Assembly: GCF_036983985.1 (NCBI RefSeq)
Contig: NZ_JALAHQ010000001.1
Coordinates: forward strand, 1,083,929-1,147,928
Length of the DNA: 64,000 nt
Direction: 5' to 3'
From: Alishewanella metallidurans
GTDB taxonomy: Bacteria; Pseudomonadota; Gammaproteobacteria; Enterobacterales; Alteromonadaceae
Part shown: positions 6,440-15,465 of the stretch, piece after piece
Layout: each line of letters opens with the position of its first letter
How positions within the stretch are numbered: position 1 is the stretch's first letter
Notes under the pieces: model-generated
Seen by the model: only the letters and a program-made list of their open reading frames with translations
What the model was told of the DNA's origin: nothing
Databases searched by the model: none
Translations under genes and position numbers: made by a program

Positions 6440-7243
6440 ATGCATACTGATGTAAAAGTGTTGTTTGCCAACTTATGGCAAGACTATGTAGCGGTAACTC
6501 CATCTGCCAAAAACGTGCACCGTTTATTAGGCAGTTCGCAGCAACAAGATATTATTAATGATCATATTGCGCTGCGCACGTTTAATTTAGAAAAAGTGGG
6601 CTTAGAAAAGTTAGCGGCGCATTTTAAAGCGCTGGGTTATGAAGAGTGCGGTGAATATCATTTTGAAGCAAAAAAGTTATATGCCAAGCATTATGAACAT
6701 CCCGATCGCAGCCTACCTAAGGTGTTTATTTCTGAGTTATTGCTAGATAAATGTTCTGATTATTTGCGTGAAACTATCACGGCATTAGTTGAGCAAATTC
6801 CAGCAGAAGCCGTAACGGCAGATAATTTTTTATATAGCGGCACGCATTGGCAAGTAAGCCAAGCCACCTATGAAAAATTATTAGCCGAAAGCGAATACGC
6901 AGCTTGGGTATCAGCTTGGGGCTATCGCGCGAATCACTTTACCGTAAGCGTGAATGATTTAGAAAGCTATGACAGCTTAGAGCAAGTAAATAGTGCGCTA
7001 AAACAAGCGGGCTTCTTACTTAATACCTCAGGTGGCGAAATTAAAGGCACACCAGAGGTGTACCTTGAGCAAACCTCTACCTTGGCCGATTTGCATACTG
7101 TGCAATTTAGCGACTGCAGCGCAACTATTCCAAGTTGCTTTTATGAGTTTGCCCGTCGTTACCCCATGAGCAATGGTATGTTGTATACCGGTTTTGTTGC
7201 CGCATCAGCCGACAAAATTTTTGAAAGCACTAACGCGCGTTAA
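6440..7243 (+). CDS. DUF1338 family protein (2-oxoadipate dioxygenase/decarboxylase-like)
   Basis: A 267-residue DUF1338 protein. The family signature HIALRTFN (about residues 33-41) and the later RANHFTVSV stretch carry histidines expected to bind iron in this VOC-like fold, and an acidic residue is available in the later EVYLEQTS region. HglS/YdcJ relatives convert 2-oxoadipate to 2-hydroxyglutarate in lysine catabolism. Other members, including this shorter form, have no proven substrate. It follows astA by 44 bp and is followed by a strong terminator, so it is probably co-transcribed with astCA and linked to amino-acid breakdown. Confidence 0.85.
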   Translation: MHTDVKVLFANLWQDYVAVTPSAKNVHRLLGSSQQQDIINDHIALRTFNLEKVGLEKLAAHFKALGYEECGEYHFEAKKLYAKHYEHPDRSLPKVFISELLLDKCSDYLRETITALVEQIPAEAVTADNFLYSGTHWQVSQATYEKLLAESEYAAWVSAWGYRANHFTVSVNDLESYDSLEQVNSALKQAGFLLNTSGGEIKGTPEVYLEQTSTLADLHTVQFSDCSATIPSCFYEFARRYPMSNGMLYTGFVAASADKIFESTNAR

Positions 7244-7268
7244 TTGTTCAGCGGTTAATTAATGCAAA

Positions 7269-7296
7269 AGCCAGCAAGATATTGCTGGCTTTTTTG
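7269..7296 (+). terminator. Rho-independent terminator after the ast operon
   Basis: A perfect nine-base stem AGCCAGCAA/TTGCTGGCT with a GATA loop, followed by seven T bases including the last stem base. Confidence 0.92.
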
Positions 7297-7365
7297 TTGT
7301 ACTAGTAAAAACATTGACGTCATGTTATTAGTTCTACACTGTATTTTACTGAGTTACTCATAATA

Positions 7366-8829
7366 ATGCGTGCAGGTTTCGCTGTTGGTTTCGTTTTTGT
7401 TGCTATGCATAGTGTTGCGGCAGAGCAGGTACGTTTTGATAAAGTAGACATACCCTTAGCGCACCCGGCCAATGGCAGTCTATTAGTTTTGCCGAAAAAA
7501 CAACAATTGTTGGTATCAGGTTTTAACCAGTTTGAGCGTTGGTTAAGCCAGGTATCGCTTGCTGATTTTAGCGTGACGCCTATTGATATACCCAATAACG
7601 CACAATTTTTTTCTAGTGCCATTTTAGCGAATATTTCTGCTGAGCAGTTGGTGTTTCTTACAACCGATGGCGTAAGCTTGCGGGCGGAAAATGGAGCCAT
7701 TAAACCTCTAGTAACCAGCAGTTCGTTATACCGAGTTTTAGACCCAAGCCGTTTGCGTGAGCATAATTTTGTTATTCATTTGGGCTCTGAATTAAGTGAT
7801 TTTTTAATACCCGATTTTAATCATTTACAGTTATATCGGCAGCAGCCCGATGGCCAGTTTGTGCACTATGCGCTTAAAACGCCAGCCTTACTGGAAAGCT
7901 GGAATAAAGGCCTAAATTATCAAGCCCGTCCTTACTATCTGCTAGATACCAATATGGACGGCTTACTCGATATCGTCGTAGTGCAACAAGGCCAGTTTTA
8001 TGCTTTTTTGCAACAGTCTGATGGGGCGTTTTTAACCGACGCCCAGGCCTTAGCTTGGCCGGTAAGTTTATCGACAGAGCAGCAAAGCGATCAACGTAAC
8101 GATGCAGGTAGTACCTATGCTGGTAAGCACATTGATAGCTTAAATAAAATTACTGATATTGATGGCGATGGCGTGTTGGATATTGTGGTTAATCGTGAGC
8201 AGTTTATTGATGCGTTAGAGCGCAAGAATAGCTTTCGCGTACATTTTGGCGAAAAAACTGCAACAGGCCTTAGGTTTTCAGCACAACCTGACACCACTAT
8301 TAATACGGATTCATCACCATTAGAGGTAAGAATTGGTGATATTAATGGTGACGGTAAACAAGATTTTTATATTACCAGCACCCATTTTGGCGTAGGCACT
8401 ATTATTCGAGTGCTACTGCGCGGCAGCGCGAATTTAGATGTCGATTTTTATTTATTAGATGAACAGCGCCGTTACAAAACTAAAGCTGACTTTCGCCAAC
8501 GCGCAACTATTGACGTTAGTATTGGTAACTTTCGTTTTGATATGCCATTGCTGCAACTGACAGATTTACATAATGACGGAAAAAGCAGTTTGCTCATTGG
8601 TGATGGCTTAACTAAATTGAAATTTTATTTACCTGATAACAAACGTTTATTTCAACGCAGCAGCGTCGAGCTAAGTGTTGATTTGCCGCGTGATGCTAAG
8701 CAAGTAAAGGTTGTTGATGTAAACAATGATAATAAACAAGATATTATTTTACCCTTCTCAGGCCAAGATAATGAGCAACAAGGCAATCGGCTTATATTAT
8801 TGTTAAATAGCACCTCTGACAAAAGCTAA
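7366..8829 (+). CDS. Secreted FG-GAP/VCBS-repeat protein with calcium-binding loops
   Basis: A 487-residue exported protein with an N-terminal signal peptide (MRAGFAVGFVFVAMHSVAAE). At least five Asp-rich loops of the FG-GAP/VCBS type are spread along it: DTNMDGLLD, DIDGDGVLD, DINGDGKQD, DLHNDGKSS and DVNNDNKQD. Each resembles an EF-hand-like calcium site within a beta-propeller blade. Such proteins are usually periplasmic or surface adhesion/scaffold proteins, and no catalytic residues are apparent. It is a single gene between two strong terminators. The ribosome binding site is poor, so the exact start is less certain. Confidence 0.82.
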   Translation: MRAGFAVGFVFVAMHSVAAEQVRFDKVDIPLAHPANGSLLVLPKKQQLLVSGFNQFERWLSQVSLADFSVTPIDIPNNAQFFSSAILANISAEQLVFLTTDGVSLRAENGAIKPLVTSSSLYRVLDPSRLREHNFVIHLGSELSDFLIPDFNHLQLYRQQPDGQFVHYALKTPALLESWNKGLNYQARPYYLLDTNMDGLLDIVVVQQGQFYAFLQQSDGAFLTDAQALAWPVSLSTEQQSDQRNDAGSTYAGKHIDSLNKITDIDGDGVLDIVVNREQFIDALERKNSFRVHFGEKTATGLRFSAQPDTTINTDSSPLEVRIGDINGDGKQDFYITSTHFGVGTIIRVLLRGSANLDVDFYLLDEQRRYKTKADFRQRATIDVSIGNFRFDMPLLQLTDLHNDGKSSLLIGDGLTKLKFYLPDNKRLFQRSSVELSVDLPRDAKQVKVVDVNNDNKQDIILPFSGQDNEQQGNRLILLLNSTSDKS

Positions 8830-8840
8830 TACCCATAATA

Positions 8841-8872
8841 AAAAAAGCTAACCGCAGGTGGTTAGCTTTTTT
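8841..8872. terminator. Bidirectional terminator
   Basis: GCTAACC (8847-8853) pairs with GGTTAGC (8860-8866), flanked by six A bases on the left and six T bases on the right. It can terminate both the FG-GAP gene (plus) and the amidohydrolase gene (minus). Confidence 0.9.
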
Positions 8873-8890
8873 GTTAGGAAATGCCGTTAG

Positions 8891-11800
8891 TTATTTTTCA
8901 AAGAAAAATGCTTGGCGTTTTTTGTTACGAAGGCCTATTTCATCTAAGGTGTTGGCGTCAAATAACCGACCATTGACCATAGTATGGCTTACCTTATCGC
9001 TAACCCTAATATCAGTTAGTGGGTTGCCATCAATAACAATTAAATCGGCGAGTTTACCGGCCTCAAGGCTGCCTAGCTGATGGTCCATACCAAAGGTTTT
9101 TGCTGGGTTGATAGTGGCGGTTTTAAGCGCTTCTAGTGGGCTCATGCCACCTTGAGCAAACATCCATATTTCCCAATGCACACCTAAACCGTCACGCTGA
9201 CCGTGGGCACCAATATTAGTTACGACGCCTAAGTCCGACAATTCCTTGGCTACTTTAGCGACCGAGAAATGATTGTAATGATTATCTGGCGCCTTAGGTC
9301 GGCGCATACTACGAGCGGCGAGCTGATCACGAGGTACTAGATTTTGTAACTTAGGGTGCTTCCACACTTCAGTTTTATCATACCAGTAGTTTTCGCCCCA
9401 AATACCGCCATAGGCGACAATTAATGTTGGCGTATACGCAGTTTTACTGGCTTGCCACAGCTGCTTTATATCATCATAAATTGCTGCTGCCGGTAATGAA
9501 TGTTCAACGGTAGTGTGGCCATCAACAACCATGCTCAGGTTATGTTGCATTAATGAACCGCCTTCTGGCACCACCATCATATCCAGCTCACGCGCGGCTT
9601 GAATCACTTGTTGACGCTGGTTTCGTCGTGGCTGGTTATAGCTTTTTACACTAAATGCGCCAACTTTCTTTAAACGTTCTAAATGAAATTTAGCGTCATC
9701 TAGGCTATCAATATGCGAGGTATAACCGGCACCTTCGGCGCCATATAATATTGTGCCGGTAGAGAAAAGACGTGGTCCGGCAATAATGCCGGCCTTTTGC
9801 ATTTCGCTAGCGGTAAATATTTCACGGCTATCATTAGACGGATCATGCGATGCGGTAACACCAAATGCTAACGCAACGTAGTTTTGCCAGTTTTGTTGTG
9901 GTATTAACTGGTTGCTACCTTGCGAGCCATGTGCGTGAGCATCAAAAAAGCCTGGCATAATGGTTTTGCCACTTATATCCATTACTTTTGCATTGCTTGG
10001 CACCACAACGTCGCCACGCTTTCCTACGGCTTTAATTTTATTGTTTTCTACTATGACTATACCATCTTGAATAACGTCGTCGCCATTCATGGTGATGACC
10101 TGACCGCCAACAAAAGCAACTACGCCATTTGGTATATCGGCAGGCACACTAAAGCCTAAATTAACGCCATTTTTTGCGGCAAAATCGGTTTTGTCAGTAA
10201 AGTCGAATAAGCCTTCAATACTAGTATGGTATAGCTCAGGGCCAAGGCTCCAGTATAGATTGCGGCTATTGCTGCTCCAGCTAAGGTATTCACCAGCGCG
10301 CACTGACAGTTGTTTAACCGGAAATTGCTTATCGTTACCGCTAATATCAATGGCGCTGCCACGCTCAGTAAAAGGCGTAACAAACACTTTAAACCGATCG
10401 GCAAAGGCTAAATATTTGCCATCAGGAGATAGTTTAAATTCAGTGCCAAATTTGGCGGTGTATAAAGTTTGTTGTGTTAGCTTGGTAAGGTCAATGCGAA
10501 TTAAACTCGGTGCTGAGCCGTAATTCATGGCATAAACGGCATTGCTTTGCGCACCAAACATTGGGTTATAGCCATTACGGCTAATCAGCTCTGGTGTACC
10601 ACCATTACTACTGATTTTATATAAACCGGTATTTAACGACCATTGTTTTGCTAATAAACCACCTGGCCCGGTTTTACGGTAAACCACGGTTTTTCCATCT
10701 GGGCTAAATACCGGCTCAACGTATTTGCCTGGCTCGTTGGTTAGCTTAGTGATGCGGCCATTGCGTAAGTTAAGTAGATTTACCGCACCTTGTTCATTGT
10801 CATTCCAACTAACGAAAACCAATTGTTTGCCATCACGCGAAAACTGCGGATAAAACTCAAAATCGCTACTTTGTTTGGTTAAGCGTCTAGGTTTAGGGTT
10901 GTCGATATCGGTAATATATAACTGGCCTAGTGCGCTAAACACCGCTTGTTTGCCATCGGGTGATACCTGAACAAAGCGCAGCATTTTGCTATCAACTTGG
11001 GTTTTATCTAGGTCTTGCTTAACGCGTACCGCTGTTTGAATTTGCTTATCAGTATTAACGCTAAACGGAATGGTCGTAACCTTTTTATCCGCTAGTTTTA
11101 GCTGCTTAATTTCGCCGCCAGCCCAAAATAATAAGGCCTTATTGTCTTTGGTCCAGCTTAGGCTAGGGTACACACCATGAATAGCCCAGGTTTCTTGCAT
11201 GTCACGGTCTAAACCGTCATACAGCTTAATATGTTCGCCACTGGTTAAGTCATATAAAAACAGTGTGCTTTGAAAATCTACCCGACGAATATAAGCGAGG
11301 TATTTACCATCGGGTGAGGGAGTTGGGCGAATTGCACCACCTTCGCCATCTAGTATTACATCCCACTTTCCGGTTTCACGCTCAAAACGTTTTATTTTAT
11401 AAATACCGCTTTCTGAGTCTTTGCTGTAATGAAAGGTTTTACCCGGTGTGTCGTCTTGTGAAAAGTAAACATATTTACCATCTGGCGAAAACGCTGGTTC
11501 GCCTAAATCTTTCTGATCATTATCTCGACTGGTAAGCATAATGCCTGTGCCACCGGTTTTGTGATATTGCCAAATTTCGCCGGCACCGAGTGAACGACTC
11601 GCAGTAAAGTGCTTACGCGCGACCAAAAACTCGCCATCTGGGCTCCAAGCTGGGCTATTTAATAAACGAAAGGTTTCGTTAGTGACAGCTCGAGGCGCTG
11701 AACCATCAGCATTCATTAGCCAAATGTTATCGCCACCACCTTCATCATTGGTATAGGCAATGTGTTTGCCATCAGGGCTAAAGGTCGGCTGCATTTGCCA

Positions 11801-12061
11801 ACCAATATCCGAGGTTAACCGTGTTGCGCTACCCCCGGTAATTGGCATGGTATAAATATCACCTAATAGATCAAAGGCAATGGTTTTGCCATCAGGGCTA
11901 ACGGCAATATTCATCCAACTACCTTGAGATACGTTGATGTTTACCGTTTCAAATTGCCCTTGGGGCGCATTAACATCCCAAGCTGGTGCTTTATCTGTTT
12001 CTGCGTGTAGAAAAAAACTGCTAATAGCCAATGCCAGCAGTGACGGCGCAAATGGTTTCAT
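8891..12061 (-). CDS. Periplasmic amidohydrolase with TolB-like beta-propeller
   Basis: A 1056-residue protein with a signal peptide (MKPFAPSLLALAISSFFLHA). Residues about 40-640 hold many PD40/TolB-like repeats of the form FSPDGKxIAY or SPDGKYLAF, forming one or two beta-propellers. Residues about 665-1040 are an amidohydrolase: PGFFDAHAHGSQGS carries the HxH metal pair, TTVEHSLPAAA a further histidine, and GAHGQRDGLGVHWE and the end ATINPAKTFGMDHQLGSLEAGKLADLIVIDGNPL are typical of imidazolonepropionase/dipeptidase relatives. It probably hydrolyses amide or peptide-like compounds in the periplasm, substrate unknown. It is monocistronic. Confidence 0.88.
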   Translation of the reverse strand: MKPFAPSLLALAISSFFLHAETDKAPAWDVNAPQGQFETVNINVSQGSWMNIAVSPDGKTIAFDLLGDIYTMPITGGSATRLTSDIGWQMQPTFSPDGKHIAYTNDEGGGDNIWLMNADGSAPRAVTNETFRLLNSPAWSPDGEFLVARKHFTASRSLGAGEIWQYHKTGGTGIMLTSRDNDQKDLGEPAFSPDGKYVYFSQDDTPGKTFHYSKDSESGIYKIKRFERETGKWDVILDGEGGAIRPTPSPDGKYLAYIRRVDFQSTLFLYDLTSGEHIKLYDGLDRDMQETWAIHGVYPSLSWTKDNKALLFWAGGEIKQLKLADKKVTTIPFSVNTDKQIQTAVRVKQDLDKTQVDSKMLRFVQVSPDGKQAVFSALGQLYITDIDNPKPRRLTKQSSDFEFYPQFSRDGKQLVFVSWNDNEQGAVNLLNLRNGRITKLTNEPGKYVEPVFSPDGKTVVYRKTGPGGLLAKQWSLNTGLYKISSNGGTPELISRNGYNPMFGAQSNAVYAMNYGSAPSLIRIDLTKLTQQTLYTAKFGTEFKLSPDGKYLAFADRFKVFVTPFTERGSAIDISGNDKQFPVKQLSVRAGEYLSWSSNSRNLYWSLGPELYHTSIEGLFDFTDKTDFAAKNGVNLGFSVPADIPNGVVAFVGGQVITMNGDDVIQDGIVIVENNKIKAVGKRGDVVVPSNAKVMDISGKTIMPGFFDAHAHGSQGSNQLIPQQNWQNYVALAFGVTASHDPSNDSREIFTASEMQKAGIIAGPRLFSTGTILYGAEGAGYTSHIDSLDDAKFHLERLKKVGAFSVKSYNQPRRNQRQQVIQAARELDMMVVPEGGSLMQHNLSMVVDGHTTVEHSLPAAAIYDDIKQLWQASKTAYTPTLIVAYGGIWGENYWYDKTEVWKHPKLQNLVPRDQLAARSMRRPKAPDNHYNHFSVAKVAKELSDLGVVTNIGAHGQRDGLGVHWEIWMFAQGGMSPLEALKTATINPAKTFGMDHQLGSLEAGKLADLIVIDGNPLTDIRVSDKVSHTMVNGRLFDANTLDEIGLRNKKRQAFFFEK

Positions 12062-12208
12062 AGATCTATTCCCGTATGTTCTAATATTATTTTAGTTATC
12101 ATTTATATGCAGCTAACTCAGAGTGACATAAACTGACAACAGAGTTAAGTTATTCAAAGCGGCTTGCGTTAGAAGCATAGTAATAGTCGATAAGTTTAGG
12201 AGAGCGCT

Positions 12209-12460
12209 GTGATTGAGTCACCTTGTGTCGCTTGTTGTCGGCTTAACAGCGATAAATTTTGTGTCGGCTGTTATCGGCATATTACGGAAATCGTCGGCTG
12301 GGGTAGGCGGCCTGATGACGAAAACCTACTGATTTTAGAAAAAATTATTGAGAGAAAACAAGACCCTATGTTACAAAATATACCTGATGCGAAAACCAGC
12401 CCAATTACGCAAGCTGAATGGCAAGCCGCTAAATTGCAAATCAGTTTATTAAAAGGATAG
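12209..12460 (+). CDS. DUF1289 small cysteine-rich protein
   Basis: An 83-residue protein of the DUF1289 (YdhL-like) family. The N-terminal IESPCVACCRLNSD and FCVGCYRHITEIVGW contain four cysteines (CxxCC...CxxC) likely to bind a metal or Fe-S centre, followed by the family's typical W..rPD segment. The start is GTG at 12209, behind AGGAG. It is followed by an MgtC-type gene after 3 bp. The function of the family is unknown. Confidence 0.85.
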   Translation: MIESPCVACCRLNSDKFCVGCYRHITEIVGWGRRPDDENLLILEKIIERKQDPMLQNIPDAKTSPITQAEWQAAKLQISLLKG

Positions 12461-12463
12461 TGT

Positions 12464-13012
12464 ATGTTGGACTGGCAGTTAATTTTTAGTATTCATCCTT
12501 TTAGTTGGACGGCTCTTGGTGCAGCATTAGTCAGTGGTTTTATTATCGGAATTGAGCGGCAACTGCGCGGTAAACCGGCCGGCATTCGTACCTCTATTCT
12601 TATTGTTATGGGCACTTATGTGTTTATTGCTGCTTCTATGTCTATTAACAGTGAGATGACTGATCCGTCACGTATTATTGGTCAGGTTATAACCGGCGTT
12701 GGCTTTTTAGGCGCAGGGGTAATGTTAGCCAGAGACGGCATGGTGCTTGGTGTAACATCGGCAGCAACAATATGGGTGCTGGCCGCGATAGGCGTAAGTA
12801 TTGGTATTGGTTTTGAGCTAGTGGGAATAAAACTCTCGATATTGGTGGTAGGTGTACTTACGGGCATTGATTTACTAGAGAATTCTTCATCAGCACTGCG
12901 TCGTGGTGTACATCGCACCTATAGTGAATGGCTAAACGGCAGCTATGGAGGTTTATTTAACCGACGCAAGAGTGACAAGCCGAAACCTCAGGATATTGAT
13001 GATCCACATTAA
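12464..13012 (+). CDS. MgtC/SapB family membrane protein
   Basis: A 182-residue inner-membrane protein with about five hydrophobic segments. The MgtC signature is clear: GFIIGIERQLRGKPAGIRTS near residues 25-45 and VITGVGFLGAGVML near 70-85. It lacks the C-terminal ACT-like domain of Salmonella MgtC and is of the short form. MgtC proteins influence magnesium starvation survival and ATP synthase or phosphate transport. It is 3 bp after the DUF1289 gene, with AAGGA in front, so the two are an operon. Confidence 0.9.
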   Translation: MLDWQLIFSIHPFSWTALGAALVSGFIIGIERQLRGKPAGIRTSILIVMGTYVFIAASMSINSEMTDPSRIIGQVITGVGFLGAGVMLARDGMVLGVTSAATIWVLAAIGVSIGIGFELVGIKLSILVVGVLTGIDLLENSSSALRRGVHRTYSEWLNGSYGGLFNRRKSDKPKPQDIDDPH

Positions 13013-13071
13013 CTCAGCAGCAACGGTATTAGGTTAGTATATTGAATTGATATAAAAGGGAACGGTAATAA

Positions 13072-14622
13072 ATGCTTGAAGCGGTCTGGATAGGTTTTGC
13101 TTTTTCTCTTGGTTTATTGGTCCGAGCTATAGGTTTACCGCCACTAATCGGTTATTTGATAGCAGGCTTTGTCATATCGGCTACTTCTGCCGATTTAAAT
13201 TACCCGTCTGAGGGTAACGACATTATTCATCACGTTGCGCATTTAGGTGTGTTGCTACTGCTATTTACTGTGGGTTTAAAGCTTAATGTCCGCAGTTTAG
13301 GTAAGTCTGAAGTGCTGGGTACTAGCATGCTGCATTTCGGGTTATCAATAGTTTTAACTTTACCCGCAGCACTGTTTATTTTTGATGTTAGCCTATATCA
13401 GGCATTATTACTGGCGGTAGCCTTAGCGTTCTCTAGCACGGTGTTAGCAGCCAAAGTGTTGGAAGGTAAACGAGAAATACGCGCCTTTCATGGCCGAGTT
13501 GCCATCGGCATTTTAATTATGCAAGATTTACTAGCATTATTAGTAATGAGCATTGCTAACGGCACTGCGCCTTCACCTTGGGCGTTACTGGTGTTTTTAT
13601 TACCTTTGCTGCGGCCAGTGTTATATAAATTGCTTGATGTTAGCGGCCATGAAGATTTACTTATTTTGTTTGGTTTAATGCTGGCATTAGTGGTTGGCGG
13701 CCAAGGCTTTGAAATGGTTGGTTTAAGCTCTGAGCTTGGTGCTTTGGTGTTTGGCGCAATATTGGCAAAACATCCCCGTGCAGGCGAGCTGGCGAAATCA
13801 TTATGGAGTATTAAAGAGTTTTTCTTAGTTGGGTTTTTTCTACAAATTGGTATTGATGGTTTACCCGATGCCAATGCATGGCTATTTGCCGGTGTTATGT
13901 CGCTATTGTTACCGATAAAAGCACTACTGTTTTTCTTGTTATTGGTGTTTTTTAAACTTCGGGCACGTAGTGCATTTTTAGCCAGTTTAAGCCTAACTAA
14001 TTACAGTGAGTTTGGTCTTATTGTTGCTAGCGTGGTGTTGCCGCAGTGGCTAATTCCGTTGGCGTTAACGGTTGCTATCTCTTTTGTTATTTCAGCGCCA
14101 CTAAACCGCTTTGCCCATCCGTTATATGACCGGTTATGTAATAGGTTATTAAAGTTCGAACGCAATATTCATCACCCTGATGAGCAACCTATATCTCTAG
14201 GCGAAGCAGAAATACTCATTATGGGCATGGGCCGTACGGGTAATGCGGCTTATCATTATCTTGAAGATAAGCGTAATATTATTGCTATGGATTCAGATCC
14301 AGCTAAAGTGCTGGAACATAAAAGTAAGGGTATTAATATATTTTATGCTGACGCAGAAGATCAGATATTTTGGCAGGGCTTAAACTTTGGTGCTGTTGAA
14401 GCCGTCATTTTGAGTATGAATGATGTTGAGGCAAAAATGATTGCTGCGAGAAAATTGCGTGATGCTGGTTTTAAAGGCTTTATTGTTTCGCATAGTATGC
14501 ATGATGATGAAGCGCGAGATATTATTGCTGCTGGTGCAGACCAAACCTATTTAACCATGTCAGAAGCGGGTGTGGGTATTGCCGAACACGTAAAACAACA
14601 TTGCTTTAATAAAAGTGCATAG
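13072..14622 (+). CDS. CPA2-family cation:proton antiporter with TrkA-N domain (Kef-like)
   Basis: A 516-residue protein. Residues about 1-360 contain roughly 12 transmembrane segments of a Na+/H+ exchanger fold, with LLLFTVGLKLNVRSLG, FSSTVLAAKVLEGK and ILIMQDLLAL, conserved in KefB/KefC/YbaL antiporters. Residues about 375-510 form a Rossmann TrkA-N (RCK) domain beginning EILIMGMGRTGNAAYHYLED, with an Asp at the end of the second strand (AMDSDPAKV). It probably exports K+ or Na+ in exchange for protons, gated by a nucleotide ligand. It lies 59 bp after the MgtC-type gene and ends at a strong terminator. Confidence 0.88.
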   Translation: MLEAVWIGFAFSLGLLVRAIGLPPLIGYLIAGFVISATSADLNYPSEGNDIIHHVAHLGVLLLLFTVGLKLNVRSLGKSEVLGTSMLHFGLSIVLTLPAALFIFDVSLYQALLLAVALAFSSTVLAAKVLEGKREIRAFHGRVAIGILIMQDLLALLVMSIANGTAPSPWALLVFLLPLLRPVLYKLLDVSGHEDLLILFGLMLALVVGGQGFEMVGLSSELGALVFGAILAKHPRAGELAKSLWSIKEFFLVGFFLQIGIDGLPDANAWLFAGVMSLLLPIKALLFFLLLVFFKLRARSAFLASLSLTNYSEFGLIVASVVLPQWLIPLALTVAISFVISAPLNRFAHPLYDRLCNRLLKFERNIHHPDEQPISLGEAEILIMGMGRTGNAAYHYLEDKRNIIAMDSDPAKVLEHKSKGINIFYADAEDQIFWQGLNFGAVEAVILSMNDVEAKMIAARKLRDAGFKGFIVSHSMHDDEARDIIAAGADQTYLTMSEAGVGIAEHVKQHCFNKSA

Positions 14623-14642
14623 TTAGTCATAAAGCAGAAACA

Positions 14643-14672
14643 AACAAGGCGCCATTAGGCGCCTTGTTTTAT
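14643..14672. terminator. Bidirectional terminator
   Basis: An 11-base stem AACAAGGCGCC/GGCGCCTTGTT with an ATTA loop, followed by TTATATA on the plus strand. It separates the antiporter gene from the convergent DUF3718 gene. Confidence 0.9.
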
Positions 14673-14684
14673 ATATTCAGCGTA

Positions 14685-15056
14685 TTAGCTAGCGCTACGC
14701 TCTTTGATGGCAGCGATAATAGGTGATGCACCAAAGCCATTGCTTGCTGCCCATTCAACGTCACCTGACGCAGCAACTTGGCTACCAGGTAATTGGCTGA
14801 TAATAAAGCCAGCAGCATCTGCAGCATTATGCTTAATAGCATGACGAACTAATGGTAAACCATCACAAACGATACCGTCATACACGTTACGTAAACGTAA
14901 GCGGTTATCCGCTAAGGTTTTACGCAGGTTGTTTTTGCTATCAGCGGCTACATAAGAACAAATAGATTGTGCCAGCTGTTCGTCAGCTGCAACTGGAGTG
15001 CTGATAAATGAAGTTGCTGCGATGATCGTAGCTAAAGAAAGTAATTTTGCGTTCAT
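14685..15056 (-). CDS. DUF3718 periplasmic protein under c-di-GMP riboswitch control
   Basis: A 123-residue secreted protein with a signal peptide (MNAKLLSLATIIAATSFIST, cleavage probably after VAA). The mature part has the DUF3718 pattern: ICSYVAAD, KTLADNRLRLRNVYDGIVCDGLPL, then HAIKHNA. The two conserved cysteines probably form a disulphide. The family function is unknown. The ATG is preceded by TTTTGGAG. The gene has its own leader of about 220 bases containing a c-di-GMP-I riboswitch, so its expression should follow c-di-GMP level. This suggests a role in attachment, biofilm or motility switching (inference). Confidence 0.85.
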   Translation of the reverse strand: MNAKLLSLATIIAATSFISTPVAADEQLAQSICSYVAADSKNNLRKTLADNRLRLRNVYDGIVCDGLPLVRHAIKHNAADAAGFIISQLPGSQVAASGDVEWAASNGFGASPIIAAIKERSAS

Positions 15057-15185
15057 AGTCGTGCTCCAAAATGAGTTATTTCACAATCAATAATTAAGTA
15101 ATTTCAATTATTTAAAGTACTTATCGCGAAAGGACATGCAGCATGTCGAGTAACTCTGACGGAGCAGAATAAACATCGCATTTGC

Positions 15186-15276
15186 GACGGCAGCCCAGCT
15201 ATCGTAGATGCCATACTATGGCAACCCTTAGACCTGAAGCTTTGCGTGTACACCCTTTCGGATGACTTGCCTTTCG
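15186..15276 (-). ncRNA. Cyclic di-GMP-I (GEMM-I) riboswitch
   Basis: Read on the minus strand the segment matches the GEMM-I consensus: GGCAAGTCATCC-GAAA-GGGTG (P2 hairpin with GNRA tetraloop), then ACGCAAAGC, the C-GG-CUAA stretch, a P3 hairpin TGCCAT-AGT-ATGGCA, and the closing GATAGCTGGGCTGCCG (family form GGUAGCxGGGxUACCG). A near-consensus promoter lies immediately upstream and the DUF3718 gene 129 bases downstream. The expression platform is not resolved. Candidate hairpins follow at CGCAAATGCG (about 15177-15186) and GACATGCTGCATGTC (about 15134-15148). The call is based on motif matching by eye. Confidence 0.9.
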
Positions 15277-15285
15277 ATTGTTAAC

Positions 15286-15314
15286 ATTTTAAATAGTGCC
15301 GGTTTTTTATGCAA
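15286..15314 (-). promoter_or_regulatory. Sigma-70 promoter for the c-di-GMP riboswitch and DUF3718 gene
   Basis: TTGCAT (-35, 15309-15314) and TAAAAT (-10, 15286-15291) are separated by exactly 17 bp on the minus strand. Transcription would start near 15279, just before the riboswitch. Confidence 0.75.
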
Positions 15315-15332
15315 GCTTAATTTTATTATTAA

Positions 15333-15409
15333 GCGGTTAATACCTCAAAAGCGTAGATAGTTTACATATAGTCGTTATAAATACTTCATTTAACGCTACA
15401 ATTAACCGC
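15333..15409. repeat. Long-spaced inverted repeat in the riboswitch/DUF1840 intergenic region
   Basis: GCGGTTAA at 15333-15340 is repeated inverted inside ATTAACCGC at 15401-15409, separated by about 60 AT-rich bases. Together with the promoter and the riboswitch leader it occupies the 409-bp gene-free stretch 15057-15465. Its function is unknown. Confidence 0.35.
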
Positions 15410-15465
15410 AACGCAGCATTTAGATAGTAAATACACTATTTGTTATCGCTAAATTTGGAGTACTT

